Shown here: one piece after another, positions 1 to 10,311 of the stretch
Layout: every line of letters begins with the position of its first letter
How positions within the stretch are numbered: the first letter of the stretch is position 1
DNA from: Gari tellinella
Taxonomy: Eukaryota > Mollusca > Bivalvia > Cardiida > Psammobiidae
Length of the DNA: 64,000 nt
Direction of reading: 5' to 3'
Assembly (NCBI GenBank): GCA_922989275.2
Contig: OV277870.1
Span: 61,033,079 to 61,097,078, forward strand
Position numbers and translations under genes: made by a program
The notes under the pieces: model-generated
Told to the model about the DNA's origin: nothing
What the model saw: only the letters and a program-made list of their open reading frames with translations
The model's database searches: none

Positions 1-205
1 TTGAAAATAGGTGACCACTTAATGCAGGTGGAAAGTAAAGCAGAATGTGCCTTATAGCGCATTCTGCTTTTCTTTCAGCCTGCTTTAAGCTACCATCTGC
101 TAGAATGTACATAGTAGTTCTTATCATGCATATTCATAACTGTATACTGATTTGAACTATTTCCTCATTGGAGGAATAAATTGAAGGCGTATTTATGGGG
201 TAAAA
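1..205 (+). mobile_element. Family A element, cut by window edge
   Basis: Starts inside the left arm and contains the H1 hairpin (AAAGCAGAATGTGCC against GCGCATTCTGCTTTTC), then the usual right arm ending GGGGTAA. The left TTAA end lies outside the window. Non-coding. Confidence 0.7.
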
Positions 206-269
206 TCAAAATGTGACGTGTATTTGAACATGATTATCTTCGATAAAGACCCGTATTGTATCCTATAAT

Positions 270-440
270 TCCATAGCCTGTTACTAGCATTCAAAATAAT
301 TGACCACTTTCAAAAGGCATGTTAAAGAAAAAGCAGAATGCGCCTTCAGGTGCATTCTGCTTTACCTTCAGCCTGTTTTAAGGTACCGTCGTCTAGAAAA
401 TATTAACTATTTCTGATGACACATAACCTGACTGTGAAAA
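270..440 (+). mobile_element. Family A element, decayed
   Basis: H1 hairpin at about 330-385 with family A flanks (CCATAGCCTGTTACTAG on the left). Both terminal TTAA ends are eroded. Confidence 0.6.
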
Positions 441-467
441 GGTTTGGTATTACAATGGAGGGTAAAG

Positions 468-680
468 CATTTCACCGTCAGTGGCGCTAACGTGCGCCTT
501 TTGCAAATAGTTTGTATCCTGATCAGATGACGCGTGACGCGGCGTCAGATCATGATCCAATCTGTTTGACCCTGGTGTCGAATTTTTGTCAAACATTCGG
601 CTTTAAATCTATCTTTGAAACGATATTGCAGACAACAATATTGAAGCAGACGACAGTATTACGGTGAAGGGGTAAACACC
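468..680 (+). mobile_element. Family E element (H2 core)
   Basis: Left arm CATTTCACCGTCAGTGGCGC, a decayed H2 hairpin at 510-580, then the family E right arm with GCAGACAACAATATTGAAGC and GGTGAAGGGGTAA. The terminal TTAA sites are mutated. Confidence 0.65.
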
Positions 681-830
681 TTACGAATAATTTGTTGGCG
701 AAGAAGTTAATGGCTCTACAGAGTTTTCTTCTTCCACAGAATTAGTCAGTATCCAACTAAAATGCTCGTAAATCATTAGAAATGTATAAAGGGGGTAAGT
801 GGTTACACAGAATGGATTGCCTCAGCGGAA

Positions 831-1165
831 TACAGTGTTCCCTCTCCACAACGACACCCAGTGGGAGACAGCGATTGTGTGTCTTGTTTGGAGGGAGTTG
901 CTATAGGGGGGAAATTGGCTTACATTTGCAAACAGCTTGAATCCAGACCAGACGCCGCGTGACGCGGCGTCTGATCTGGAGTCAAGCTGTTTGTCACTCG
1001 CCAGTATGTGTTTTCTGTCAAAATGTCCATCATGAAGACAACAATTTTAAGCAGACGATATTGCAGCAGTGCAAGCATTAGACATAACTGTCTTTGGAAC
1101 AGCGGCAGATGTTGTAAGGACGGAGTCGTTGTTCGGAGGGCCGTTGCAGGGAGGGAGCACTGTTT
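831..1165 (+). mobile_element. Family D element, near full length
   Basis: Begins TACAGTGTTCCCTC and ends GAGGGAGCACTGT, flanked by TA. The H2 hairpin (AAACAGCTTGAATCC... with GACGCCGCGTGACGCGGCGTC) sits near 930-1000. The right arm carries the 32-bp subterminal unit that is expanded in other copies. Confidence 0.8.
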
Positions 1166-1239
1166 AACCAACCAGTCGTGGTTTGCATGGAGATTGTTCA
1201 GCGGAGAAAGTTAACCTAGAGTATCCTACAATTGTATTA

Positions 1240-1733
1240 TACAGTGGAGAAGATGTTGTTCTTTCCCAAATTACGCGTTTACGCTAAAAGATAATGTTCA
1301 TTGCAAACAGTTTGGCGGGTAACCCGGCGTCTGATCAGTCCCAAACATGTTTGTCAATCAGATAAAGCGCTTTTGTACGCACAACTCCTGTGTGAAAAGA
1401 GCGCTATGTAAATCAGGTATAATAAAGTTGGTAGATCTAATTGTCTCTATTTTATTGCATTGCATTTCGTTTCGTTTAACCCTTTCCCCCATAGAAATGA
1501 CTTTTAGCGTATTTAATTTATTCCTCCGCTAAAGAAAATAGTTCCAGTTAATACCATCATGAACAATTACCATAACAAATCTTTTATATAGCCTAGCAGA
1601 TGGTAGTTTAAAGCAGGCTGAAAGTAAAGCAGAATGTGCCTTAAGGCACATTCTGCTTTACTTTCAACCTGCTTTAAGTAATCACCTGTATTTAATTTAT
1701 AAACGGGTATAGGGTTAAACTGGAAAGAATGCC
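1240..1733 (+). mobile_element. Family C element split by a family A insertion
   Basis: Left end TACAGTGGAGAAGATG. The H2 core is reduced. The right arm GCATTTCGTTTCGTT is interrupted at TTAA by the element at 1476-1718 and resumes as AAACTGGAAAGAATG. The outermost right end is lost. Confidence 0.75.
1476..1718 (-). mobile_element. Family A element nested in family C
   Basis: Bounded by TTAA on both sides with ends TTAACCCTTTCCCCC and TATAGGGTTAA. Perfect H1 hairpin at about 1610-1676 with a central TTAA. Inserted into the TTTAAAC site of the family C right arm, the same site as in the copy at 35634. Confidence 0.85.
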
Positions 1734-1740
1734 ATCATTT

Positions 1741-1762
1741 ATCGCCACCTGAAGGTGGCGAT
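1741..1762. repeat. Short perfect hairpin
   Basis: ATCGCCACCT followed by its complement AGGTGGCGAT with a 2-base loop. Too short to assign to a family. Confidence 0.6.
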
Positions 1763-1837
1763 ATATTGGAATGTGTTTATAAATTTACCCATGTACGAGG
1801 GGCAGCGAAAAGTTTCTTCAACACTTGATCAGCTATA

Positions 1838-1889
1838 ATGACTGAGTTGAACCAAATGTGTGTAAATTCATTTGGTTCAACTCGGTCAT
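1838..1889. repeat. Isolated 52-bp inverted repeat
   Basis: Arms ATGACTGAGTTGAACCAAAT and its near-perfect complement (one mismatch) separated by a loop of about 10 bases. It does not match the other families in the window. Confidence 0.7.
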
Positions 1890-1936
1890 TTTCCTAAGTA
1901 AAATGGGTAGCAGAGGATAGTTTCTATTGAATGTGC

Positions 1937-2163
1937 TACAGCAAATCTATAGTTTATTTGATGAAAGATTACCCCTTGATTAGTAACACTGGTAAACAGA
2001 GTATCTATAGTGAGATATTAGTAGCACTCCAGGTGAATAGCTTGACTATTGCTTTGCACTGTCAAATCTATAGTACATTTGATAAAAGGCTACCACTTGA
2101 TTAGTAACACTGGTAAACATAATATCTATAGTAAGATTGTCCTTGAATATTTAGCAGCACTCC
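1937..2163. repeat. Two-copy direct repeat
   Basis: Two diverged copies of about 100 bp, near 1937-2030 and 2058-2163. They share CAAATCTATAGT..., GATTAGTAACACTGGTAAAC and TATCTATAGT, and each is followed by AGCACTCCA. Non-coding. Confidence 0.7.
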
Positions 2164-2332
2164 ATAAAGCTGCTCACTCTCTGATACATGTATGCAGTTT
2201 CTGCATGTGGATCGCTGTTTTTGGTAAGAAGGAGTTTCTGTATGGACAGTATAACAAAGTTTTACTGTATAACATCTGTTGATGTTAGGGAGCCGAGGCC
2301 GCGGTTTGAATGTTATAGCATGTGCATGATAG

Positions 2333-2570
2333 TTAACCCCTTCACTGCATTATCCCAGGTGAACTTAGTTACAGGCAGCCTGGATAATACCCCGATGCCT
2401 AGAAAATCGGCGTCTGATCAGGATCCTAATGGTTTAATTTGGCTGTCAACATTTATGTCGCCATGACATTGTATACACTCAATAGTCACATCTTCTAAAT
2501 TTAGGAAGCAGACGCAGACATCACATTATGAGATAGCATAAGATAACATCCTAGCAGTTAAAGGGTTAAT
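2333..2570 (+). mobile_element. Family E element, ancient
   Basis: TTAACCCCTTCACTGC at the left and GCAGTTAAAGGGTTAA at the right preserve the terminal inverted repeats. The H2 core is degraded to GGCGTCTGATCAGGATCC. Confidence 0.6.
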
Positions 2571-3770
2571 ATCTGTTCATTTCAAATTGGCATGTGAATT
2601 AATACTCATGGCTCCAGATAAGTAGAGTATGTCAAAATCTATATTCTTTGTGTATGCAGACAGGAAAGTTTAATCTTCGTTCCTGATGCAGAGGACACTG
2701 TGATGTCATCTACTCATTAGAATAGCCATCTGAGAAGGAGAAAAATTCTTGTGAGTGATCATGTTGGAAAACGCGTTTACTTTGGAATCACCTTATCTAA
2801 ATCCATGAATATCTTTAACTTTTCAGCCGCGGCATGTATTTACAAGTAGTTTACATCCAACTCGGATGCTTAATAACTCTGCTTCCGACCAGAATGAAAC
2901 TGCCTGTCAAGTGCCAGCATCCAAAAGTTATCAACAAAATTTAAAGAATAGTTTTACATTCCATTTTATAATGTATTATCATCAACCTGCTAAGATGATA
3001 AGTTGGGTCTTAATGAAAGTAAACGTTTAGTGTGCATGCTGATATCATACATTTAGTATCTTCTGTTCATAAATATTTTGCTTTGCTATAAGCATCCTGT
3101 ATGATGTTTAATGCAATAAAAGACACAACAATTCCATTTAAAATCGAATTATAAGAGATTAATCTATTAAAGGGCAGGTTGCATTAGTCCAATCACATTG
3201 AAATAACAGTAGCATTTATCAGTTTTAGCAAGAATGTATTTTAGACGTTCCTGGTACAATTTTATATTATAAGATATACCAATAAAACCAGGAAAGTATA
3301 TATATACATTCCTGGTTGTACTTAGTTTTAAAGGCTTACGTTTCTACATTTCCCTTGTCATAACCGTTATCTAATTGTTACCATTCAAATTATATTTCTA
3401 TATTTTAAGACTGTGTTTTGATAAATAATATTAGTAAATTATTAATTGTAAGCTACTTAACAAAAATCGGAATCAGATTTTGCAGTTTGGTGTAAATAAA
3501 GTTGAGTTGAGTATGTGCAATGGCGTTTTAATCTCATTGACACCATTCACATCCTTGTACAAAAATTGTGTGGTGATGCAGATGCTTGAATAAGTGTTTG
3601 TCTTGTCTGTACTGTACGAAGATTGTTCAGTCGAGAAAGCTAACCTGGAATATATTGTATTGTACCTGAGAGACTAATTTGTAGCCCAGCCATGTAAACA
3701 TCTCTACAGGCACTTGTGGTATACATGCTGTGAGAAGTCAACACAACTCCCACGAGTTGACTGAAGCTAC
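2571..3770. other. Mostly unique AT-rich spacer
   Basis: No convincing exon. The only element-like signal is AATAAAGTTGAGTTGAGT at 3496-3513, which resembles the short-repeat 3' tail of a non-LTR retroelement. A complementary motif occurs at 12024-12055. Confidence 0.45.
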
Positions 3771-3805
3771 CTAGAACGTGGCATATTTCTGACACCATGT
3801 AACAC

Positions 3806-4695
3806 ATTCAACCCTAGCGACGAGTACACACGTCATTTACAAACAGTATACCAGTTAGGATTGCACTTGCCCTATGCAAACAGTGTAGACCCTGATCACG
3901 AACAGTATACCTGTTAGGATTACACTTGCCCTATGCAAACAGTGTAGACCCTGATCACAAACAGTATACATGTGAGGATTACACTTGCCCTATGCAAACA
4001 GTGTAGACCCTGATCACAAACAGTATACCTGTTAGGATTACACTTGCCCTATGCAAACAGTGTAGACCCTGATCACAAACAGGATACCTGTGAGGATTAC
4101 ACTTGCCCTATGCAAACAATGTAGACCCTGATCACGAACAGTATACCTGTGAGGATTACACTTGCCCTATGCAAACAGTGTAGACCCTGATCACCAACAG
4201 GATACCTGTTAGGATTACACTTGCCCTATGCAAACAATGTAGACCCTGATCACAAACAGTTTACCTGTTAGGATTACACTTGCCCTATGCAAACAGTGTA
4301 GACCCTGATCACGAACAGTATACCTGTTAGGATTACACTTGCCCTATGCAAACAGCGTAGACCCTGATCACCAACAGGATACCTGATAGGATTACACACA
4401 GTGTAGACCCTGTAAGGATTACACTTGCCCTATGCAAACAGTTTAGACCCTGATCACCAACAGTATACCTGATAGGATTACACACAGTGTAGACCCTGTT
4501 AGGATTACACTTGCCCTATGCAAACAGTGTAGACCCTGATCAGAGGGCTCCCTAAGGAGCCCTCTGATCAGGGTCTACACTGTTTGTCATTTTGAAATAT
4601 ATTGTTAAAATCAACCCTAAATAGTCAAAAATGAGCTTGACTTTTTTTGAAATTGGAATTGTCTATTAAAATTTACAGGAGTGAATGAGTTAACA
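3806..4695 (+). mobile_element. Family G element with an expanded left arm
   Basis: Left end TTCAACCCTAGCGACGAGTA. The left arm is amplified as a 59-bp minisatellite (3841-4545), then the H3 hairpin (AGAGGGCTCCCTAAGGAGCCCTCT, about 4523-4590), then a right arm ending GTGAATGAGTTAA. Confidence 0.75.
3841..4545 (+). repeat. 59-bp minisatellite, about 11-12 units
   Basis: The unit runs from AACAGTATACCTGTTAGG through CTTGCCCTATGCAAACAG to GTAGACCCTGATCAC. Period 59 bp, from unit starts at 3842, 3901 and 3960. Units are more than 90% alike. Two truncated units occur near 4380-4500. Confidence 0.9.
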
Positions 4696-4900
4696 AGTAT
4701 ACAGGCAAGCTTGTATGAAGCCTCTTAATTTCATTATGGCGTCATTACCTGTACAATATGACATCATCATCAACTATGTCGTCATAACCGGTTACGCATT
4801 TATTGACATGCATTCATAAACATGCCATCGTTTTCTAAGAAACTTAGTTCTAAAATTTAGAATTTAGGCATTCTAAAATAAGTTGCAATTTTTTAACTGT

Positions 4901-4960
4901 CAAATAGTTTGGATCCTGGTCAGACACCGCATGATTTCTTATCAGGGTTTACATTGAAGG
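4901..4960. mobile_element. H2 hairpin remnant
   Basis: CAAATAGTTTGGATCCTGGT with a decayed GACACCGCATG loop and partial complement. Flanks too degraded to place in a family. Confidence 0.45.
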
Positions 4961-5059
4961 AAATATTCTCCGGACAAGTTTTTTTGTCATACATTAGGTC
5001 AAATGTTAAGGTCACAGAGACCTGAAAGTATTACGGAACACACCACTGTTCCAAGATAT

Positions 5060-5385
5060 ACTGAAACCAATGGTCAATGTCAAAGTCACAATGATCAGGA
5101 TATGTGATACAACACTCAGGTAACAAGATGTATTTAGACTTATGGTCAAGGTCAAGGTCACAATGATCAGGATATGTGATACAACACTCAGGTATCCAAA
5201 GATGTACCAACAAGATATATTTAGACTTATGGTCAAGGTCAAGGTCAAAATAATCAGGATATGTGATATAACACTCAGGTATCCAAAGATGTACCAACAA
5301 GATTTATTTAGACTTATGGTCAAGGTCACAGTAACCAGGAATGTGATACAACACTCAGGTATCCAAAGACGTACCAACACACGAA
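5060..5385. repeat. Tandem array of about 87-bp units, four copies
   Basis: Units begin TTATGGTCAAGGTCAAGG near 5140, 5228 and 5315, with a shorter unit starting near 5068. Each contains CAGGATATGTGATACAACAC. Because 87 is divisible by 3, both strands stay open and give meaningless repetitive frames. Confidence 0.85.
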
Positions 5386-5487
5386 ATTTGATTACCCTAC
5401 CCGATGTGGAATAGACAATGTGCTCCGGACAAAAGGTATACACACACATACGGCCGGACACACACGGTTCAATAATTTTCTGTGTCT

Positions 5488-5692
5488 TAACCCATGTGTG
5501 CCTACCGTCCTATGAAAACGACATAGACAAACAGTAATGCGGCGTCTGATCAGAGTCTACGCTATGGACTGATAGGAATTTCAATATAAGACAAAACGCT
5601 AATGAAAATTTAGACCAGTCATCCCTTAGATAAGAATGGACTAATCCAATAGATAAGCATGGAAGTCTTCACTGAGCCAAAGGGATTAAGCT
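5488..5692 (+). mobile_element. Family N element, copy 1
   Basis: Shares with 6068-6300 the left motif CCATGTNTGCC, half an H2-like core (GCGGCGTCTGATCAGAGTC) and a right part with ATAAGCATGGAAG. The left half of the hairpin is missing. Confidence 0.5.
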
Positions 5693-5825
5693 ATGTTTTA
5701 GAGATGAAATTAAAAACAAATTAAGTGGGGCCCATCATGGAGTTGGAAGAATTGAGATAAATCGAAAAACGTCTGAATGGGGTGACATCCATACAAAAAT
5801 TTAAGCGTCTAGACAACTTGATCAT

Positions 5826-6043
5826 GCTTTTTTCTACATATGGTAGCTTAAAGCAGACTGAAAGTAAAGCAGAATGCGCCTTAAGCCATATTCTTCTTTA
5901 CTTCCAGCTTGCTTAATGTAGTCATTAGTCAACAAAACTAGAAACAGACGATGGGGTAAAGGTACGATTCGTAAAAACAAACTTGAAAAAATGCAAATTT
6001 GGAAATCTTAGGATTTTGCATGTCATTTTATGGCAGCCCTGAC
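5826..6043 (-). mobile_element. Family B element, left end lost
   Basis: H1 core followed by the family B right arm (GTAAAGGTACGATTCGTAAA, GGAAATCTTAGGATTTTGCA) and the intact end TATGGCAGCCCTG. The CAGGGCTGCCA left end is missing. Confidence 0.65.
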
Positions 6044-6067
6044 GATTTATGGTTATAAGTAAACCTA

Positions 6068-6300
6068 TTAATCCATGTTTGCCATGCGTCCCATAAATTA
6101 TACATAGGCAAACAGTTATGAGTCAGACCAGACGCCACATAATGCGGCGTCTGATCTGAGTCGGCACTGTTTGCTAACAGGGCTTTCTGTGTAAAAGATA
6201 AAGTGAAAATGAAAAATTAGACTGAGCACCTCGTAAATAAACGGAATATACCCATCCAATATAAAAGCATGGAAGAACCCAAATGGTATAAAAGAGTTTT
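6068..6300 (+). mobile_element. Family N element, copy 2
   Basis: More complete copy: CAAACAGTTATGAGTCAGAC...GACGCCACATAATGCGGCGTC hairpin at 6113-6172, followed by the family N tail with AAGCATGGAAGAACC. Boundaries estimated by comparison with copy 1. Confidence 0.55.
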
Positions 6301-6344
6301 ATCACAACACACTATGTACTAAATGTCAATGCATTCAATGGCAA

Positions 6345-6713
6345 TACAGTGCTTCCTCTTTTCAACGACACCCAATGGGAGGTGCACATTGTGTACGTTG
6401 TTCGGAGGGATTTGTTATAGAGAGGCAACATTAAGACTTGGCTTACATCTGCAAACAGCTTGAATCCAGATCAGGCGCCGTGTCACGCGGCGTCTGATCT
6501 GGATTCAGGCTGTTTGTCAGTCGTCATTAAATTTTTCTATCAAAATGTCCACTTATGTAACTTTGAGAAAAGCATCACACAACAAGTTTAAGCCATCGAC
6601 ATTGCAGCAGTAAAATCGTTAGACATAATGGTCCTGTATAGGGAACTGCGGTAAGGGTTGTTGTAAGAAGGGAGTCGTTGTTGGGCGGGTCGTTGTAGAG
6701 AGGGAGCACTGTA
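6345..6713 (+). mobile_element. Family D element, full length
   Basis: TACAGTGCTTCCTC at the left, GAGGGAGCACTGTA at the right, TA on both sides, H2 core near 6456-6516. 369 bp; no array expansion in this copy. Confidence 0.85.
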
Positions 6714-6910
6714 CATGCAGATTATTAAGAAACAAGTGGCGGCATAATGGAAGATGGGTGATAAGCCATGTGTTTCTCTCTGTGGGGCTCATGCGGGCCA
6801 TCAAGCCGATAAAATGTAGGACAAACACAGCTACCGTCTGCCGTTAACATTGATAAGTCTTTTGAGTGAAACTTAGCATAAGTTTGATTGTAATAAGCAG
6901 TTAAAGACTG

Positions 6911-7095
6911 TACAGTCGAACCGGGATAACTCGAACTGGTTTAAATCGAAATTGGCAGTAATCCTTCAATTCAGAATTCGATCGGTGAAATCGAACATAC
7001 CTGTAGTTCAAGGTTAAGACGTGGCTAAACTACAACTTAACTTTAAAATACGCGTATGTTGCACTTAAGCGAGTCCGAGATACCGAGGGTCGAGT
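6911..7095 (+). mobile_element. Family J element, old
   Basis: Left end ACAGTCGAACCGGGATAACT, internal GGTTAAGACGTGGC, and AAGCGAGTCCGAGATACCGA on the right, matching the intact copies at 44197 and 49855. Right terminus eroded. Confidence 0.6.
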
Positions 7096-7217
7096 AAATG
7101 TTGTAATAAATTAAATGAAACCTGATATTAGTTGTACTTGAGTATTGTCAACTATACATTCACCGACCTATCATAACATGATACAAGAACAGACTTTCAG
7201 ACAGATTACTAACGATT

Positions 7218-7285
7218 GTTAAGTGCAGGAAAACAGTAATACAGAAAGCTACCTGTGATAGCTTTCTGTATTACTCTTGTCCTGC
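7218..7285. mobile_element. Family K palindrome
   Basis: GTGCAGGAAAACAGTAATAC pairs with GTATTACTCTTGTCCTGCAT around AGAAAGCTACC...TAGCTTTCT. Arms are about 30 bp with few mismatches. Confidence 0.7.
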
Positions 7286-7432
7286 ATTAGGAGTTGATAT
7301 GTCTTTATATACCACTACCCTTCTTAATTGATTATTCGCTCAACACATATTCTACTGTAGTCTTATCATAAAGCTGCGGGGGTATAATACATATATTTCA
7401 CCCTTTATCATGTAATATTTGCAACTTGGCTA

Positions 7433-7600
7433 ACATTTGCAAACTGTTGGAATCCAGACCAGATGCCTTGAATTCAGTGCCCTATAAGGATCCAAACTTT
7501 TTGACTTTCGTTTAGAGAATTTCCTCATTTTTGAAAAAGCTAGTTTGAGTTTATTTCGCGATAAGTTTGAAGCAGGCGGTAATTCGGCATTCAGGGTTAA
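7433..7600. mobile_element. H2-family remnant (family F-like)
   Basis: TTGCAAACTGTTGGAATCCAG with partial complement AAGGATCCAAACTTTTTGAC, then GAAGCAGGCGGTAATTCGGCA, resembling the family F right arm. Terminal ends unclear. Confidence 0.4.
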
Positions 7601-7746
7601 AGCACCCGAGTAGAAACCGGATAACATGCGCTCAACCTATAGCGAGAAAGTAAGAGAACTGCTTAGAGAGTGGGTCTCGTATCATACGTTATTTATAGCA
7701 AGATCAGTGTGATGCTGTCTTGTTGTCTTGGTACTGCTGTTGTCTT

Positions 7747-7963
7747 ACTCTTTGGACGCTAAGTAATTTTGTCGTCTGCAACCATTGTCGTCTGCTACTG
7801 TTCTAAAAATAGAATTTTCGAACTTTTCTATTCAAAATAGGATTAGAGTGTCAACAGTTTGGATCCTGATGAGACGCCGCGTCACGCGGCGTCTCATCAG
7901 GATCCAAACTGTGTGCACAGGTAATCATTGTTTCACTGCTAGCGTGCAAAGAGTTTAAGCAGT
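7747..7963 (-). mobile_element. Family P element
   Basis: Ends ACTCTTTGGACGC and GCGTGCAAAGAGTTTAA. Excellent H2-type hairpin at about 7854-7915 (GATGAGACGCCGCGTCACGCGGCGTCTCATC). Related copy at 29909. Left arm contains the GTCGTCTGC motif shared with families D and E. Confidence 0.65.
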
Positions 7964-8330
7964 ATGATTGCGTTTGTTGGTTTAAGATTCTGATAAACCG
8001 GTGCTACCGTGAATAAAGGAAAGGAGTAATAATCAGACTTAAGATAGCGCTATGCGTATGAAACGTGATAGTTAAAACAAGGATGTTAATTGGTTCTGGA
8101 ATATATTGAAATAGGTGTTATTCTATAGGTGACGAGAGTTAATACTTGGGACAAGTGAAACGTTGTCGTGTATTGAGATAGTAAAGGCGACAGGATGGAG
8201 GAAGCGAAACTAGCGCCTACAGCCTCGATAGAGACCGTCATGATAGTGAGGCCTTTAAAGGTAATATAGAGTTTTATCACATAGGTAGTGTTATTTATTA
8301 CATTAACTCATTGATCGACGTGTTATATAA
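7964..8330. other. Unique spacer, no exon seen
   Basis: No repeat family or splice-bounded coding segment recognised. Short open frames here have no domain-like composition. Confidence 0.35.
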
Positions 8331-8344
8331 ACTCATAGTACCAC

Positions 8345-8680
8345 ATGTTCTCTCTCTCTCCGGGTGTCTGTATGTCTGTTCGTTGAGTCTCTATATGTAA
8401 CCAGAGACCTAGATAACATAAGTATATAAGACTCTGGTGTAACTCTCTGTGTGCCAATATCTCTTTATCTCTGTATACCTGTTTGTTTGTTTGTTTTCTC
8501 TCTCTCACACACACACACACTCTCTCTATATATATATATATATATATCTCCATCCACCATCTCTCTCGTTTGTCTCTCTTCGCTTTTTTCTCATGTTCTC
8601 ATCCTTCATTTCACCATTTCTCTCTGTCTGATTCCTTCTGTCTATTTTCTCTCTACATCTCTCACACCCAATCAAATCAC
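8345..8680. repeat. CT-rich low-complexity tract with AC and TA microsatellites
   Basis: Extended TCTC-rich DNA with an (AC)n run at about 8506-8520 followed by TCTC and a (TA)n run at about 8527-8547. The open frames here are driven by dinucleotide composition. Confidence 0.85.
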
Positions 8681-8916
8681 ATCTCTTAAATGCAACAATA
8701 CACCATGTACATGTATTTTTTCTCGGTACAGTATATGCAAATTATATTTTCCCACAAACTACAACATATGTTAAGCCTACACAACTATACATTCCATACC
8801 CGCAGCACTTTCTGTCTGCCTTCTGAGACTAATCTCACGGTAACACATCAGAACAACCAACCCTATGCCAAACAGGCAATCAAAGACGATCAATTACTTC
8901 TCTTAAATACAGACAT

Positions 8917-8993
8917 TAGCTAAATGCAGGATAAAAGTAAAGCAGAAAGCTCCTTTAGGAGCTTTCTGCTTTACTTTTATCCTGCATTAAGCT
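8917..8993. mobile_element. Family K palindrome, nearly perfect
   Basis: A 77-bp palindrome with arms of about 37 bp (AGCTAAATGCAGGATAAAAG ... CTTTTATCCTGCATTAAGCT) and almost no loop (CTCCT/AGGAG at the apex). Near-perfect pairing suggests recent origin. Confidence 0.8.
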
Positions 8994-9058
8994 GTCCGAT
9001 TTCTTGAAGATATTCTCATAATAATTCTACGCATCGCTGCTAAATACAGAATCGACTG

Positions 9059-9274
9059 TACAGTAAAACATCTCTATTACGACCACTAAAAGGAAGGCTA
9101 ATTGAAACATAAAATACAAATAACAGCTTAAAGCAATGACACATTAAAACAAAAAGCTCCTACAGGGAGTGTTCTGTTTTACAGTCAGCTTGCTTTTTAA
9201 AGCAATCACCTGCCTTAAACACCTCATAATTAACACACGCAATTTAGTGGTCGTAATAGAGAGGTTTTACAGTA
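9059..9274 (+). mobile_element. Family H element, full length
   Basis: TACAGTAAAACATCTC at the left and GAGAGGTTTTACAGTA at the right. The core is an imperfect H1-like hairpin at about 9122-9205. 216 bp. It shows the unexpanded form of the element whose terminal repeat forms the satellite at 13317. Confidence 0.8.
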
Positions 9275-9494
9275 CATGATATATCTACCATTAACACAGC
9301 ACCAGTACCTACAGTTTATCCTACTAGGTTATTTGCACTAGTCACCGTATAATGAACAACAGGCCTAGTACCCTACATGTAGATCATGCAAAAATGCAAA
9401 ATGCTCGGCACGAAACCGTTTTCGCTCGCTGATAGACAGGGTAGACAAAAACCTCCGTGTATTCACCGCTTACCTGTACTGTTTTACCCAGTTC

Positions 9495-9690
9495 CATTGA
9501 CATAATATCGTCTGCTTAAAACTGTCGTCTGCTTCAAATATATCATCTGCGAAAAAACTCAAAATTAGTTTTATTGTTTTTTGGACTGCAGGAAAGTTGA
9601 ACATGAGTAACAAACAGTTTGAATCCAGATCAGACGCCGCATTCGCCGCGTCTGATCTGGATCCAAACTGTTTGCAAATGTTAGATTATA
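9495..9690 (-). mobile_element. H2 element, family E/P type
   Basis: Perfect hairpin AAACAGTTTGAATCCAGATC...GACGCCGCATTCGCCGCGTC at about 9611-9673, preceded by an arm with ATCGTCTGCTTAAAACTGTC. A 10-base G run follows at 9718-9727. Confidence 0.55.
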
Positions 9691-9769
9691 TTTCTAAATT
9701 TAGAATTTTGCGGGATGGGGGGGGGGGTCTGACTGAAGAAATGTTGGATACGTAAACTTGGATATACAG

Positions 9770-9985
9770 TATGGAACATGATCAGACGGCATGTTAATCT
9801 TCATCCGATCTGGATATAAACTCTTAGAAAAATTAAGTATCTTTGCGCTCAAAAGTGAAAGGATTTAACATCATGAAGCTAAAACGTCGTCTGCATCAAT
9901 TTTATCGTCTGCATATTTCAAAAGTCAGTTTTTGTTGAGTATCAAGTAGTTTGGATGCAGATCAGTCTCCGAGTTTGTAGTTTAC
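9770..9985. mobile_element. H2 element remnants
   Basis: GGAACATGATCAGACGGCAT, then CGTCGTCTGCATC and TCGTCTGCATATTTC, and another partial core AGTAGTTTGGATGCAGATCAG. Decayed family E/F material, apparently two fragments. Confidence 0.35.
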
Positions 9986-9998
9986 AAGTTAGTTTATT

Positions 9999-10245
9999 TA
10001 TACAGAATCTGTTATTCTTTCCCAATAAACGCATTTACGCTAAAACTATTATTTGCAGTGCAAACAGTTTGGAGCCAGATCAGACGCCGGGTAACCCGGC
10101 GTCTGATCAGGCTCCAAACTGTTTGCCACCAAGATAAACATGAACTATCAGAATTGTCCAAAAGTTATACTTTTCTACGTTTTAGTGCTTTGCGTTTGCG
10201 TACGTTTGCGTTTAAACGGGAAAGAATAACAGATTCTCCACTGTA
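9999..10245 (+). mobile_element. Family C element
   Basis: Left end TACAGAATCTGTTATTC (the internal TGGAG is deleted), perfect H2 core with GACGCCGGGTAACCCGGCGTC, right arm TTTGCGTTTAAACGGGAAAG and end CTCCACTGTA. About 247 bp including the flanking TA. Confidence 0.85.
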
Positions 10246-10311
10246 CACAGCACGTTATTTTATAGTACGTTTTGGCACACGACGTCGCCATATGTATACT
10301 AAAAAGTGTAC

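Noticed and set aside
3841..4545. CRISPR-like regular array
   Set aside because: Unit and spacer are both repeated (59-bp monomer with no unique spacers), and the genome is eukaryotic.
5012..5461. 149-codon minus-strand frame resembling a membrane protein
   Set aside because: Translation of the 87-bp tandem array; the repeated LTLTISLN blocks follow the DNA period.
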